Shown: positions 51,356-59,921 of the stretch, in pieces
Layout: the number at the start of each line of letters is the position of its first letter
How positions within the stretch are numbered: position 1 is the first letter of the stretch
Assembly (NCBI RefSeq): GCF_000378345.1
Contig: NZ_KB899544.1
Span: 1-64,000, forward strand
From: Hirschia maritima DSM 19733
Lineage (GTDB): Bacteria; Pseudomonadota; Alphaproteobacteria; Caulobacterales; Hyphomonadaceae
Direction of reading: 5' to 3'
DNA length: 64,000 nt
Made by a program: the position numbers and the translations under genes
Notes under the pieces: model-generated
What the model was told of the DNA's origin: nothing
What the model saw: the letters and a program-made list of their open reading frames with translations, nothing else
The model's database searches: none

Positions 51356-51946
51356 TTAGGCCGACAATATCGCAAACGTAGAGCTCAAAGACATCTCGAG
51401 TAATTCCTGACTTTCTTCGCATTGTGCAAGTGCATTCAGACCATACATAGTTGTCATTAGGAGGAGGGCGGCATCGGCAGGTTTTATGCCCGGCCGTAAA
51501 GAATTGTCATCTTTAGCCATCTGAAAAATTCGTTCCATCTCAGCTATTTTTTGGTTCATCAAATCATGAACGTTCTCAGCGATGGTTTTATCGTGTGGAG
51601 CCAGTTCAAATGCTGCCTGGCAAACTAAAGAGCCAGCAAATTCGGATTTGGTACTGTCAACAATATCTTCCAAAGGGCCATTCATAAATTCTTGAACTGT
51701 GGCCATGATTGAAGCAGTTCGATTTTCGACACTGCTTTTTAATTCTTCGATCATGGTCTCACTGTCGCGAGAGAGAGCGGCAAGGAATAATTCGCGTTTT
51801 CCGCCAAATTGTTGATAGATAGCGTAGCGATTTAACTTGGTTGCAGTGACAAGGTCTTCGATTCCAGTGCGTTCATATCCCTCATTACGGAATACTTCGA
51901 TAGCAATATCAATAGCCTTTGAAATCTCGGCTTGGCTCCTTCCCAT
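51356..51946 (-). CDS. TetR-family regulator upstream of the MMPL operon
   Basis: 196 residues from the ATG at 51946 (AAGGA seven bases upstream). The helix-turn-helix domain reads AIDIAIEVFRNEGYERTGIEDLVTATKLNRYAIYQQFGGKRELFLAAL. The C-terminal domain carries EFAGSLVCQAAFELAPHDKTIAENV, typical of the TetR_C_16/YxaF-like groups that sense hydrophobic compounds. It is read in the same direction as the MMPL operon; the tandem operator lies between them. Confidence 0.9.
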   Translation of the reverse strand: MGRSQAEISKAIDIAIEVFRNEGYERTGIEDLVTATKLNRYAIYQQFGGKRELFLAALSRDSETMIEELKSSVENRTASIMATVQEFMNGPLEDIVDSTKSEFAGSLVCQAAFELAPHDKTIAENVHDLMNQKIAEMERIFQMAKDDNSLRPGIKPADAALLLMTTMYGLNALAQCEESQELLEMSLSSTFAILSA

Positions 51947-52041
51947 GTGAAAATCCTTGTCGTGTTTTAATGTCCGTCTCACTGATTATATATGAGCAAA
52001 ATCACGAAAACAAAATATTGCCCTAAAGTAAGCTGCTCATA

Positions 52042-52536
52042 TTATTCTATATTTTGAAGGTTGGTATAGAATTTTCCCTGAGAAAATATCAGCGGAATTC
52101 CTTCACTTTGTTGGGCGTGATTTACATGCCCAATGACTATTGAGTGATCGCCTGCATCATGCACTTGGAATGTGGTGCATTCAAAAATTGCCAAGCAATC
52201 CTCAAATATAGGAACATCGTGATTGTTAAGCCTGTGTGGTTGTGCGGTCAGGTCACTTTGGGGCTTCGCAAACGCGTCACACAAATCTTTTTGTTGATCG
52301 CTCAAAACATGAATAGCGAAATGCTGTGAGTTTACAAAAAGGTCGTGCCGAGAGGATAGTTTGGCAGGAGCCCACATTACCAGTGGTGGGGTAAGTGAAA
52401 TGCTTGAAAAGCTGTTTGCCGTAATTCCAATTGGCCCCTTAGGAGATTGAGCTGTAACAATTGTTACGCCAGTTGCGAATTTACCAAGAGAATCTCGAAA
52501 TGCTCTTGTGTCTGAAAGTGGCGAGAAGGCGTCCAT
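52042..52536 (-). CDS. Flavin reductase-like (split-barrel) protein
   Basis: 164 residues from the ATG at 52536 with GAGAG upstream. The FMN-binding split-barrel pattern is present: DTRAFRDSLGKFATGVTIVTAQSPKGPIGITANSFSSISLTPPLVMWAPAKLS, HFAIHVLSDQQKDLCDAFA and DHSIVIGHV. These NAD(P)H:flavin oxidoreductases supply reduced FMN to a monooxygenase. No monooxygenase gene is adjacent, so its partner lies elsewhere. It begins 61 bp behind the GntR gene on the same strand and may be cotranscribed with it. Confidence 0.88.
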   Translation of the reverse strand: MDAFSPLSDTRAFRDSLGKFATGVTIVTAQSPKGPIGITANSFSSISLTPPLVMWAPAKLSSRHDLFVNSQHFAIHVLSDQQKDLCDAFAKPQSDLTAQPHRLNNHDVPIFEDCLAIFECTTFQVHDAGDHSIVIGHVNHAQQSEGIPLIFSQGKFYTNLQNIE

Positions 52537-52596
52537 ATTGGCTCTCAAAATAGGAGTTCGGCATATATTGGTTTAGTTGCATGCAATATGTCGGTA

Positions 52597-53349
52597 TCAA
52601 TTTTGTAAAGCAGATTTAAGGAATTGTTCTCTATTGCTGGATGATCTTCGCTTTGCTTCTTCAATAGCTTGTTGCTCAGAGGCATCTAAAAGAGCTTCCA
52701 ATAGTCTAGCGAAGTGCTCTCTCATAGTTTTGCGGGCTCTTTCAGGGTCGCGTGATTTAAGAGCTTCCAGAATATCGACATGTTCTTTGACGCGATGAGC
52801 TGAGTCTTCAACACAAACAGCTGCATATACTTTCTTTACGCTGTCGATCTCAGTTCTCATTCGCCAAAGGTTTTCCATAAAAAATTCATTGGCTACATTG
52901 CGTGTGGCTTTTGTTATAAGGTGATGGAAATCTCGGTCAGCTTGTTCACCATCGGCTGATTGACCGCTGGCTTCGCCCATTTTGATGATTGTGTCTTCTA
53001 GTTTGGCGATCTGCTCATCAGTGATCATGGTGGCAGCGAGTGCGGCACATTCGGATTCAAACAATAGCCGAGTTTGGGTGAGTTCGAATGCGCTCATTGG
53101 TGGTAAAACTGGTTTGCCGGTGAGTGCTTGTTCAGGCTGCTTGACGTAAACTCCTGATCCAACTTTGATCTCTACGCGCCCAATGGCCTCGAGTGAGATT
53201 TCTGCTTCACGAATGACGACGCGGCTTACATTAAACTTTGTTGCTAATTCTCTTTCTCCTGGAAGACGTGTCCCTGGCGAGTATTGCCCAGAGTCAATCA
53301 TCTCAAGGATTTCATTCGCAACTTTATTATATAATCTTTGTTCAGCCAT
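52597..53349 (-). CDS. GntR-family (FadR/FCD type) regulator of the alginate locus
   Basis: 250 residues. The winged helix is classical (LYNKVANEILEMIDSGQYSPGTRLPGERELATKFNVSRVVIREAEISLEAIGRVEIKVGSGVYV). The C-terminal FCD domain carries RLLFESECAALAAT, DRDFHHLITKATRN, the metal/effector histidines, and HVDILEALKSRDPERARKTMREHFARL. FCD regulators commonly sense uronates such as KDG. Perfect AATTGG-N5-CCAATT palindromes upstream of itself and in front of the TonB receptor fit its site type (TGGT-N3-ACCA). Confidence 0.92.
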   Translation of the reverse strand: MAEQRLYNKVANEILEMIDSGQYSPGTRLPGERELATKFNVSRVVIREAEISLEAIGRVEIKVGSGVYVKQPEQALTGKPVLPPMSAFELTQTRLLFESECAALAATMITDEQIAKLEDTIIKMGEASGQSADGEQADRDFHHLITKATRNVANEFFMENLWRMRTEIDSVKKVYAAVCVEDSAHRVKEHVDILEALKSRDPERARKTMREHFARLLEALLDASEQQAIEEAKRRSSSNREQFLKSALQN

Positions 53350-53416
53350 CTATTTCTGAAACTGCCTTTGGTTCTGCGGAGTGCCGCCATTTGATTCTCT
53401 GAATCTATACTAACCT

Positions 53417-53433
53417 AATTGGTCATGCCAATT
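53417..53433. promoter_or_regulatory. GntR operator, site 1
   Basis: AATTGGTCATGCCAATT is an interrupted palindrome with perfect 6-bp arms, 68 bp upstream of the GntR start. It suggests autoregulation. Confidence 0.72.
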
Positions 53434-53670
53434 CAAGTTTTCAAATATTATGACTGCAGCATTCTAGTTTCTGAGTGGGATTGGTAATTGGTCTTAGCAA
53501 TCTTTAGGCGCCTTTTGATTGCAGGTGAATCTTTGATCGAGATACGGGTCTCTTTCACGGGGGGCATGGGCCAGCAATACATTGTCAATTGAGCGGTTCA
53601 TGCTTCATGTCGGTGCTTAGTCATTGTTTTGAAGTTTGTTTTGTAACAGAGGCGTCTTTGGGGGCGCAAT

Positions 53671-53687
53671 AATTGGTATGACCAATT
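53671..53687. promoter_or_regulatory. GntR operator, site 2
   Basis: AATTGGTATGACCAATT has perfect arms and contains TGGT-N3-ACCA, the FadR-type core. It lies between the two divergent genes. Confidence 0.75.
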
Positions 53688-53950
53688 TGGGCCGCATTAA
53701 AGGTGGTGGTGTGTATAGATTAAGATTTCAGCTCTTTGAAACGATCAAATAAGCAGAATCGATAGAATAATAGTCCCATTCCGTGCCTGCCGATTGTCTA
53801 TTGTAAACGAATAAAACGTAAGTTGTGCTGAAAATTTCCAAGAGCATCTGTGATAAAATAAAATGGGAGCGGTCACAAAATGTGTTGAAAATACAACATT
53901 TGATCAAAAAGAGTGGGTATTGCAGGCCAAATTGTATATAAAAAAGCTGT

Positions 53951-53976
53951 AATTGGTTGACTAATTGGTATGAACA
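53951..53976. promoter_or_regulatory. Degenerate GntR-like sites in front of the TonB receptor
   Basis: AATTGGTTGACTAATT and, overlapping it, AATTGGTATGAACA are half-conserved versions of the same operator about 80-100 bp before the receptor start. Confidence 0.45.
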
Positions 53977-54054
53977 TGTGGTTTTGGTGTAGGGCGGGCC
54001 AAATAAAAATAGGTTCAATACCTGATAAAAAGTTATAATATGGGAGGATAATTC

Positions 54055-57000
54055 ATGGTTTCAGGAAATCGTGATAAATCGAATTCAACGCGTTCACAGC
54101 AAGCTTGGCGTGCGGCACTTTGCGCAAGTGTGGCATTTTCATTTGCATCGCCAGTTTTTGCACAAGATGTGGTTGAAGTGCAGCAGGAAGCTGCCAACCA
54201 GGCAGAAGATGACAAGGTGTTGGACACTATTGTTGTTACTGGAATTCGCTCAAGCTTGAAAAAAGCTGCTGAGCTGAAGAGGGACTCTTCGCAAGTTATT
54301 GATGCAATTGTTGCAGAAGATATTGGTAAGCTTCCTGACAACAACATCGCTGAAGCGCTTCAGCGCGTAACTGGTGTTTCTATCAACCGTGACTTTGGTG
54401 TTGGTAATGCTGTTTCTATCCGTGGTTTACCGCAAAACCGTGTTGAAATTAATGGTCGTTCAACACTAGGTGACGCGCGTCAAGGTATCAGCCTGGATGA
54501 CATGCCAGCCGCGTTCTTGTCACAAGTTGAAGTTATTAAATCACCAACACCTGAAATGATTGAGGGTGCTCTAGGTGGTACCGTCAACATGAAGACACTA
54601 CGTCCGCTAGAGTTAAGCGACCGTGTCCTCTCTGTAAGTGTTGATGCTGAGTATGCTGATAAGACAGAAAACATTGCTCCGATTATTAATGGTACATACG
54701 GAGACAAATGGGACCTTGGAGCGGGCGGCTCATTTGGTGTAGTTGCTTCGTTATCTTATCAAGACCGTGAATTGCGCCAAGATCAATTTCAGCAGGACTT
54801 GCGTGTGCAGTCAGGTTTCGATTGGAATGATGATGGAACAATTGGTGTGGACGAGTTTTCGTCAAACACACCAAGTGGAAACTATATTATTTCGCGTGAA
54901 CACAAGTATGAGCCTTGGGTTGAGCACAGAGAACGTACAGCTGCTAACGTAAGCTTGCAGTGGGCCCCAGCGAATGATCGTGGTAATTTCTACTTCGACT
55001 TTAACTACACTGACCGTGATGGTGGTCAAGAAGCTTACTCTGTTCTTCAAGCTGGTGGTTCTGCAACAAATGCCAATGGAACAGCTGTTGAGAAGGAAAA
55101 TGGTGAGCTAACCGGATTTGTTCTTGAAGGCAGCAACTTCATTCTTCCAAAAACTTGGAGTACTTTCAGAAGCACAGAGTCGTTTTCAAACGCTCTTGGT
55201 GGTGATTGGGACTTCACAGACAGCTTGAACGTAAGCTTTGAGTTCGCATCAGCAAAATCTGACCAGAAAACACCTGCGTCCGAGTTTAACTGGCGTGCGC
55301 ACGACCAGGCTGCAGAAGCGCTTGATCCTGCGGGTCAAAACCGTCTGTTTATCGATTCATTGATCGATACAAGCAGTCATGGTTCAGTGCCTGGTGTTAC
55401 TTATCTGAATGGTGTTGAGAATCCTTACTTAAACCAAGAAGCTCTTGCTCTTCGTGAGTTTAGACACCGTACCGACGATATCGAGAACACAGAAGATGCA
55501 TTCCGTATTGATGTTGAATATGCAAACCCGGGTGGTTTGAGCTGGTTTACAGCAGCTAAAGCCGGTGTGCGTGTTACCGACAGATCTTATGAAAGAAACA
55601 GATCGGAATTCCGTTCAGCCAACCTTCACCAAGACCTAACGTCTGCTGATGGAAGTGAATACATCGTTTGGACAATGGCTGAATTTGCCAACCTTTATCC
55701 TGGAACTCTTGTAACGCCATATAGTGGGACTGAGTTGTTCGATCAGGCTGGTTATACTTCTGAAAACCAAACTGCTCCATTTACGTTGTATAACGCTGCT
55801 CTTCTTAGCCAAGATCTGGAAGGTACTTTTGGAATTTTCCAAGAATTGGTTCAAGGTACAAACAGAGAAGTTACTGGTACTCTTCAAGATAATTTGGCGT
55901 TTAGTGAAAGTGCATACACGAAAATCGAAGAAGACACTCAGGCATTCTACGTTCAGGGTGAATTCGACTTTGATGTTGCAACAGTTGTTGCTGGTGCTCG
56001 TTTCGTGGACACTGAAATTACAGCTTCTGCTTATCAGGATGGTGTAATTGTTACGGATACTGAGTCATACAGCGACTTGCTTCCAAGCATCAACATAACG
56101 GTGCCATTGTCAGATAACACAGTGCTACGTGCGTCTGGTGCGAAAGTGATGCGTCGTGCTGACTTTGGTGAGTTGAGCCCAGCTTATGACTTTAACTCAG
56201 ATGTTGTAACTGCTACGCGTGGTAACCCAGGTCTTGAACCATACCGTGCAACTCAGTTTGACTTCGCTGTTGAGCACTACTGGGGTGAGGCCAACATGTT
56301 GTCTGCCACAGTGTTCTACAAGGATGTAGCTTCATTCTTGCAATCTTCAATCTACTGTGCTTACGAGCCAGGGGCTGTTGCTAGTCAGAACCAGTCAATC
56401 CCAAGTCAGATTTGTCTATTGCCAGAAGGTGTAACAGAAGATTCGTTCACTTACTCAAGTGCGCCTGATGGTACTGATGAGGGGTCTGCTCTGTGGGCAT
56501 CTCTACGTGACCGCGCTGGTGTTCAAACGACAACTCAAACGAACGGTCAAAACGGAACGATCCAAGGTTTCGAGCTTGGTTTAGTGTACAACTTTGATTT
56601 CCTTCCGGGTCTATGGTCTGGTTTCGGTGTCAACACGAACTACACTTACTCTGAGAGCACGTCTCCATCCGGTACTCCGCTTGAAGACATTTCCAAAAAC
56701 TCTTACAACTTCCAAGTGTTCTGGGAATATGATGCATTTGCTGCACGTCTAGCTTACTCACACCGTGGTAGATTCCTAGACGACACCACTCAGAAGCGTA
56801 CTGAGCACATCGGTCTGCTTGTTGCTAGCAACACTATTGACCTCGACAATGACCCAACACAGGGTAACAGCTTCCGTGATGAAATCTCTCAATTGGACTT
56901 TTCAGCAAGCTGGGATGTTAACGATTGGTTGACTGTTGTTGGTAGTGCAACAAACCTCACAGGTGAGCCTTTGATCAGTTCTTCTGCTCAAGGAGTTATG

Positions 57001-57057
57001 TGGGAAATTCAGGAAAGTGACAGTAGATACAGCCTTGGTGTTCGCGCCAAGTTCTAA
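54055..57057 (+). CDS. TonB-dependent receptor of the alginate locus (Xanthomonas/Caulobacter oligosaccharide type)
   Basis: 1000 residues with GGGAGGA ideally placed before the ATG. A signal peptide ends in PVFAQD. The TonB-box and plug region read DTIVVTGIRSSLKKAAELKRDSSQVIDAIVAEDIGKLPDNNIAEALQRVTGVSINR, the hallmark of the TIGR01782-type receptors that take up oligosaccharides. LGGTVNMKT follows, and the barrel ends in YSLGVRAKF. Codon use looks more biased than in the neighbours, with many GTT/GCT/CGT codons, which suggests high expression. With the PL7 lyase and TRAP genes downstream, alginate oligomers are the likely ligand. Confidence 0.93.
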   Translation: MVSGNRDKSNSTRSQQAWRAALCASVAFSFASPVFAQDVVEVQQEAANQAEDDKVLDTIVVTGIRSSLKKAAELKRDSSQVIDAIVAEDIGKLPDNNIAEALQRVTGVSINRDFGVGNAVSIRGLPQNRVEINGRSTLGDARQGISLDDMPAAFLSQVEVIKSPTPEMIEGALGGTVNMKTLRPLELSDRVLSVSVDAEYADKTENIAPIINGTYGDKWDLGAGGSFGVVASLSYQDRELRQDQFQQDLRVQSGFDWNDDGTIGVDEFSSNTPSGNYIISREHKYEPWVEHRERTAANVSLQWAPANDRGNFYFDFNYTDRDGGQEAYSVLQAGGSATNANGTAVEKENGELTGFVLEGSNFILPKTWSTFRSTESFSNALGGDWDFTDSLNVSFEFASAKSDQKTPASEFNWRAHDQAAEALDPAGQNRLFIDSLIDTSSHGSVPGVTYLNGVENPYLNQEALALREFRHRTDDIENTEDAFRIDVEYANPGGLSWFTAAKAGVRVTDRSYERNRSEFRSANLHQDLTSADGSEYIVWTMAEFANLYPGTLVTPYSGTELFDQAGYTSENQTAPFTLYNAALLSQDLEGTFGIFQELVQGTNREVTGTLQDNLAFSESAYTKIEEDTQAFYVQGEFDFDVATVVAGARFVDTEITASAYQDGVIVTDTESYSDLLPSINITVPLSDNTVLRASGAKVMRRADFGELSPAYDFNSDVVTATRGNPGLEPYRATQFDFAVEHYWGEANMLSATVFYKDVASFLQSSIYCAYEPGAVASQNQSIPSQICLLPEGVTEDSFTYSSAPDGTDEGSALWASLRDRAGVQTTTQTNGQNGTIQGFELGLVYNFDFLPGLWSGFGVNTNYTYSESTSPSGTPLEDISKNSYNFQVFWEYDAFAARLAYSHRGRFLDDTTQKRTEHIGLLVASNTIDLDNDPTQGNSFRDEISQLDFSASWDVNDWLTVVGSATNLTGEPLISSSAQGVMWEIQESDSRYSLGVRAKF

Positions 57058-57075
57058 TCGAATGTAACGTAATAG

Positions 57076-57112
57076 AGCGCCGGGCAGTTTCCAATTGCCC
57101 GGCGCTTTTCTT
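57076..57112 (+). terminator. Rho-independent terminator of the TonB receptor gene
   Basis: GCGCCGGGCA pairs perfectly with TGCCCGGCGC over a nine-base loop, followed by TTTTCTTTTTT. It separates the highly expressed receptor from the lipoprotein gene behind it, probably with partial read-through. Confidence 0.92.
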
Positions 57113-57156
57113 TTTTGCTGTCGTCCCATTTGAATTTGTTTTGGAGAAAGACAACA

Positions 57157-57990
57157 ATGAATAAGTTGTTTTCATTACTTTGTGTTTTGTGTTTGGGGGC
57201 GTGTTCAGCGTCCAGTTCTTATTGGCAACTAGTTGATAATTTTGAGCGCTTGGAATTGGGTGAGGATTGGGTCAAGGTTGATGCGCAGAATGACACTGAC
57301 CCATATGTCGAAGATCCCCAAATTGCAGAAATAACTGCATTCGAAAGTCAGAATAACAGATTTTTGTTGAAGAAAGCCGCGCCTGATGGAGTTCTGGGGA
57401 ACCGAAAGGCTTTAACTTTTGTGGAGCTGCCTACGACTGTTCGAGTGGGCGAAATCTACACTTTTTATACGCGCATTAATGTTGAGTATTTTCCGAACAA
57501 TCATTCATTTGGTTTGGGCAATTTGCCGTCAGAACAAATAGCATTGCTTAGTTATGACGCATTTGAGCCAATGATGCGGATTACCGATAAGGCTGAGTCG
57601 GATGGAAGTAGAAATGATGGCACTTTGATGGTCTCCGCTGGCCATAAAAAGTACGAAAAAATTAGAAATGTTCTTGCTGAAGAACCTGTAAATCCTCTGC
57701 AGGATGGAGAATGGTATGAGCTTTGGTATGTCGTCAACAATTCGCGTAATGAAGATGGTGGGCAGGGCTTTGACCTCTATATGCGTGGAGGAGAATTTGA
57801 GGTCCAAACTCTCGTTTACAGGAGAGGCAAATTTCGTATGCAACGTGAATTGCCGCTCACTCACTTTCTTACAATTAGCAATACTGGATCGAAGAAATCA
57901 CCGTATGGGAATGGGGGAGTCAGGTATGATGATGTCTTCATGGCAAAAAACATGGAGTTGTCTGTTCCTCCGAGTGTTGTGCTTGAATGA
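57157..57990 (+). CDS. Surface lipoprotein with concanavalin-like beta-sandwich, alginate locus
   Basis: 277 residues from the ATG at 57157 (GGAGAAAG upstream). A lipoprotein signal ends in CLGACS. The mature domain reads like a LamG/concanavalin jelly roll: WQLVDNFERLELGEDWVKVDAQND, ALTFVELPTTVRVGEIYTFYTRINVEYFPNNHSFGLGN, DGEWYELWYVVNNS, GFDLYMRGGEFEVQTLVYRRGKFRM and GNGGVRYDDVFMAKNM. No lyase catalytic set could be seen, so it is more likely a glycan-binding partner of the receptor. I do not recognise a named family. It precedes the kinase gene by 33 bp. Confidence 0.75.
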   Translation: MNKLFSLLCVLCLGACSASSSYWQLVDNFERLELGEDWVKVDAQNDTDPYVEDPQIAEITAFESQNNRFLLKKAAPDGVLGNRKALTFVELPTTVRVGEIYTFYTRINVEYFPNNHSFGLGNLPSEQIALLSYDAFEPMMRITDKAESDGSRNDGTLMVSAGHKKYEKIRNVLAEEPVNPLQDGEWYELWYVVNNSRNEDGGQGFDLYMRGGEFEVQTLVYRRGKFRMQRELPLTHFLTISNTGSKKSPYGNGGVRYDDVFMAKNMELSVPPSVVLE

Positions 57991-58023
57991 TTTCGGTCCG
58001 GAAAATGTGAGGAGTGAAGCGTT

Positions 58024-58503
58024 ATGACCAAAGCATATATTGTGATGGGTGTATCAGGCGCGGGTAAATCAACGATCGGTAAGTTGTTAGCCGAAAGATT
58101 AAGTTTGCCCTTTATTGAGGGGGACGATTTTCATCCCGCGCAAAATGTAAAAAAAATGAGCTCAGGGGAGCCATTATCAAATAATGATCGACGGGAATGG
58201 ATTGAGGCTCTTTCAGCTGAAATTAATGCGCAGTCAGGTGCGTGTGTTTCATCGTGTTCGGCTCTGAATGAAGAGGTTAGAAGGTGGATTGTTGAAAAAG
58301 TTGATCGCGAAGTCATGTTTGTTTTTTTGAATGGGGGTAGGGAGCTGCTGCTAGAGCGCTTGGGTGCCCGGACAGGGCATTTTTTTAAAGTCGAAATGTT
58401 AGATTCTCAGCTAGATTCATTCGAAGTGCCCGAGGGGGCTTTAAAAATAGAGATAAATGATGCGCCCTCAGAGGTGGTCACGAAAATAATCCAAAACCTT
58501 TAG
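58024..58503 (+). CDS. gntK: Gluconokinase-like kinase
   Basis: 159 residues. The P-loop is VMGVSGAGKSTIGKLLAERL (residues 7-26), then EGDDFHPAQNVKKMSSGEPLSNNDRREWIEAL, the gluconokinase signature with the acid/His pair, SCSALNEEVRRW, and a LID-like ERLGARTGHFFKVEMLDSQLDSFEVPE. The enzyme phosphorylates gluconate to 6-phosphogluconate. It is slightly short against E. coli GntK (175). In an alginate locus a kinase for 2-keto-3-deoxygluconate is expected, which normally belongs to the PfkB fold; this enzyme may serve gluconate-type intermediates or have shifted specificity. It ends 5 bp from the convergent LacI gene. Confidence 0.88.
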   Translation: MTKAYIVMGVSGAGKSTIGKLLAERLSLPFIEGDDFHPAQNVKKMSSGEPLSNNDRREWIEALSAEINAQSGACVSSCSALNEEVRRWIVEKVDREVMFVFLNGGRELLLERLGARTGHFFKVEMLDSQLDSFEVPEGALKIEINDAPSEVVTKIIQNL

Positions 58504-58508
58504 GTTTT

Positions 58509-59594
58509 CTATGGTGTTGGTGGGCTAGTCGATTCTCTGACAACAAGTGTGGGAGAAGGAATGTCCGGAAATGCGGATTGGTTTGATGGGTTTTCCGAAA
58601 GTAGCTTTTGAACTGCAAGCTTTCCTGTGTCATGAATAGGGGAACGCAAAGTGGTTAGTCTAGGCCAGACGGTAACTGCTATGTGGAAATCATCATAGCC
58701 AACTACTGATAAATCTTCTGGAACTCTTAATCCTGCCAACCGTATCGCATGTAGGGCACCGGCGGCCATTTCGTCGTTTGAAGCAAAAATCGCAGTCGGA
58801 GGGGTGGGTAAAGCTAGTAATTCCTGTGTTGCGGACGTGCCGGACTCAAAAGTGAAATCACCTTTTACTAAATACTCTGTGGGTAAGTGGATTTTATTTG
58901 CCCGTAAGCTTTCTCTAAATCCTTCAAGCCTTTCTTTGCTGGAAAGAAAATCGGATCTTCCCAAAATGCATGCTATTTGTGTGTGTCCGAGAGATGATAG
59001 ATAGTCTGCGGCTTCAGAGGCTCCGATACGGTCGTTAGTGACAATGATGTTTTTCTCTTCATCGAGTTCCGCAGGTGAAATTCGGATGTATTTGCATCCT
59101 GCCTTCCTCAGCATTTTTGCTAATGCTTCATCTTCTGCGAGTGATGGCGTTAGAATAACACCGGCCAGTTTCATGCGTTCAACAAAGGCTTGTATGTCAG
59201 ACAAATAGTTTGGATTTGATCTATAACACGGTCTAACGACAAGTTCGTAGTCTGTGTCGTCTAGCCCATCCAAAATGCCTTGCTGTAAGTTCAATACAAA
59301 ATGGGGATTTGGGTTTCCGTATAACATTCCAATTAAAAAGGAGTGCCGGAACGCAAGTCCTCGCGCTTGAGGGTCGGGCTGATAGCCTATTTTTTCTATA
59401 ATCGTTTTGACCACAAGTCTCGTTTCGTCTTTGACGAGTGGAGAATTGTTGATGATTCTTGAAATCGTATTTTTTGAAACGCCCGCGATTTGGGCGACAT
59501 CTTTAATTGTGGCTTTTTTTGAGCTCGAATAACTATCCAGCCAATCCTGAATTGCTTCATTTATTTCTTTTTTTGTTTTTTTCTTTTGAGGCAT
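58509..59594 (-). CDS. LacI-family transcriptional regulator
   Basis: 361 residues. The helix-turn-helix and hinge read TIKDVAQIAGVSKNTISRIINNSPLVKDETRLVVKTIIEKIGYQPDPQARGLA, with an N-terminal Lys-rich extension of ~20 residues. The periplasmic-binding-protein-like sensor domain has LIGMLYGNPNPHFVLNLQQGILDGL, VTNDRIGASEAADYLSSLGHTQIACILG, TAIFASNDEMAAGALHAIRLAGLRVPEDLSVVGYDDF. It is divergent from the TRAP operon and convergent with the kinase. A LacI-type palindrome lies in front of the TRAP genes. Confidence 0.93.
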   Translation of the reverse strand: MPQKKKTKKEINEAIQDWLDSYSSSKKATIKDVAQIAGVSKNTISRIINNSPLVKDETRLVVKTIIEKIGYQPDPQARGLAFRHSFLIGMLYGNPNPHFVLNLQQGILDGLDDTDYELVVRPCYRSNPNYLSDIQAFVERMKLAGVILTPSLAEDEALAKMLRKAGCKYIRISPAELDEEKNIIVTNDRIGASEAADYLSSLGHTQIACILGRSDFLSSKERLEGFRESLRANKIHLPTEYLVKGDFTFESGTSATQELLALPTPPTAIFASNDEMAAGALHAIRLAGLRVPEDLSVVGYDDFHIAVTVWPRLTTLRSPIHDTGKLAVQKLLSENPSNQSAFPDIPSPTLVVRESTSPPTP

Positions 59595-59921
59595 TGTGTT
59601 GGTTGTTTTGTGTCAATCGAGCACCCAATTGGATGCAGTTTAAAGTTTAAAAGCGACGAAATTTTCATTCGGCGATATCGAATTTTCTGTATGACTTGTT
59701 CTTTTTTTTAGGATGTCAAGAAAATGTTTTTCTCCAGGTTTGGGTTATTTTCTAAATAATCCTTATTATTCAGATGTTTAAATATTGAGGCATATGTGCA
59801 GTTCGGTGAATTAAGTTCTGCCCATACCTTGCGGTTTGTAGATTTTCCGCTAAAATGTGACCGGTGTCAAAAAAAATAATTTGCATAAAAATGCGGGCAC
59901 TCTTGGAGGATAATTTAGTAG
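59595..59921. other. Divergent promoter region between LacI and TRAP genes
   Basis: This 327-bp region holds no supported gene. It is AT-rich, with one CCGG-centred operator candidate at 59856. Confidence 0.5.
59856..59869. promoter_or_regulatory. LacI-type operator in front of the TRAP operon
   Basis: TGTGACCGGTGTCA is an imperfect 14-bp palindrome with the CCGG centre typical of LacI-family operators; it differs at two positions from the perfect TGACACCGGTGTCA. It lies 52 bp upstream of the DctP start. Confidence 0.6.

Larger units (their letters stand above)
53350..54054. other. Regulatory region between the GntR and TonB receptor genes
   Basis: The ~700 bp hold no supported gene. They contain four GntR-like sites and presumably two promoters. 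A 96-codon minus frame at 53728-54018 has no ribosome site or protein pattern. Confidence 0.55.

Noticed and set aside
53728-54018. Minus-strand 96-codon frame in the GntR-TonB intergenic region
   Set aside because: It covers predicted operators, has an unusual Tyr/Phe/Cys-rich composition and no ribosome site.
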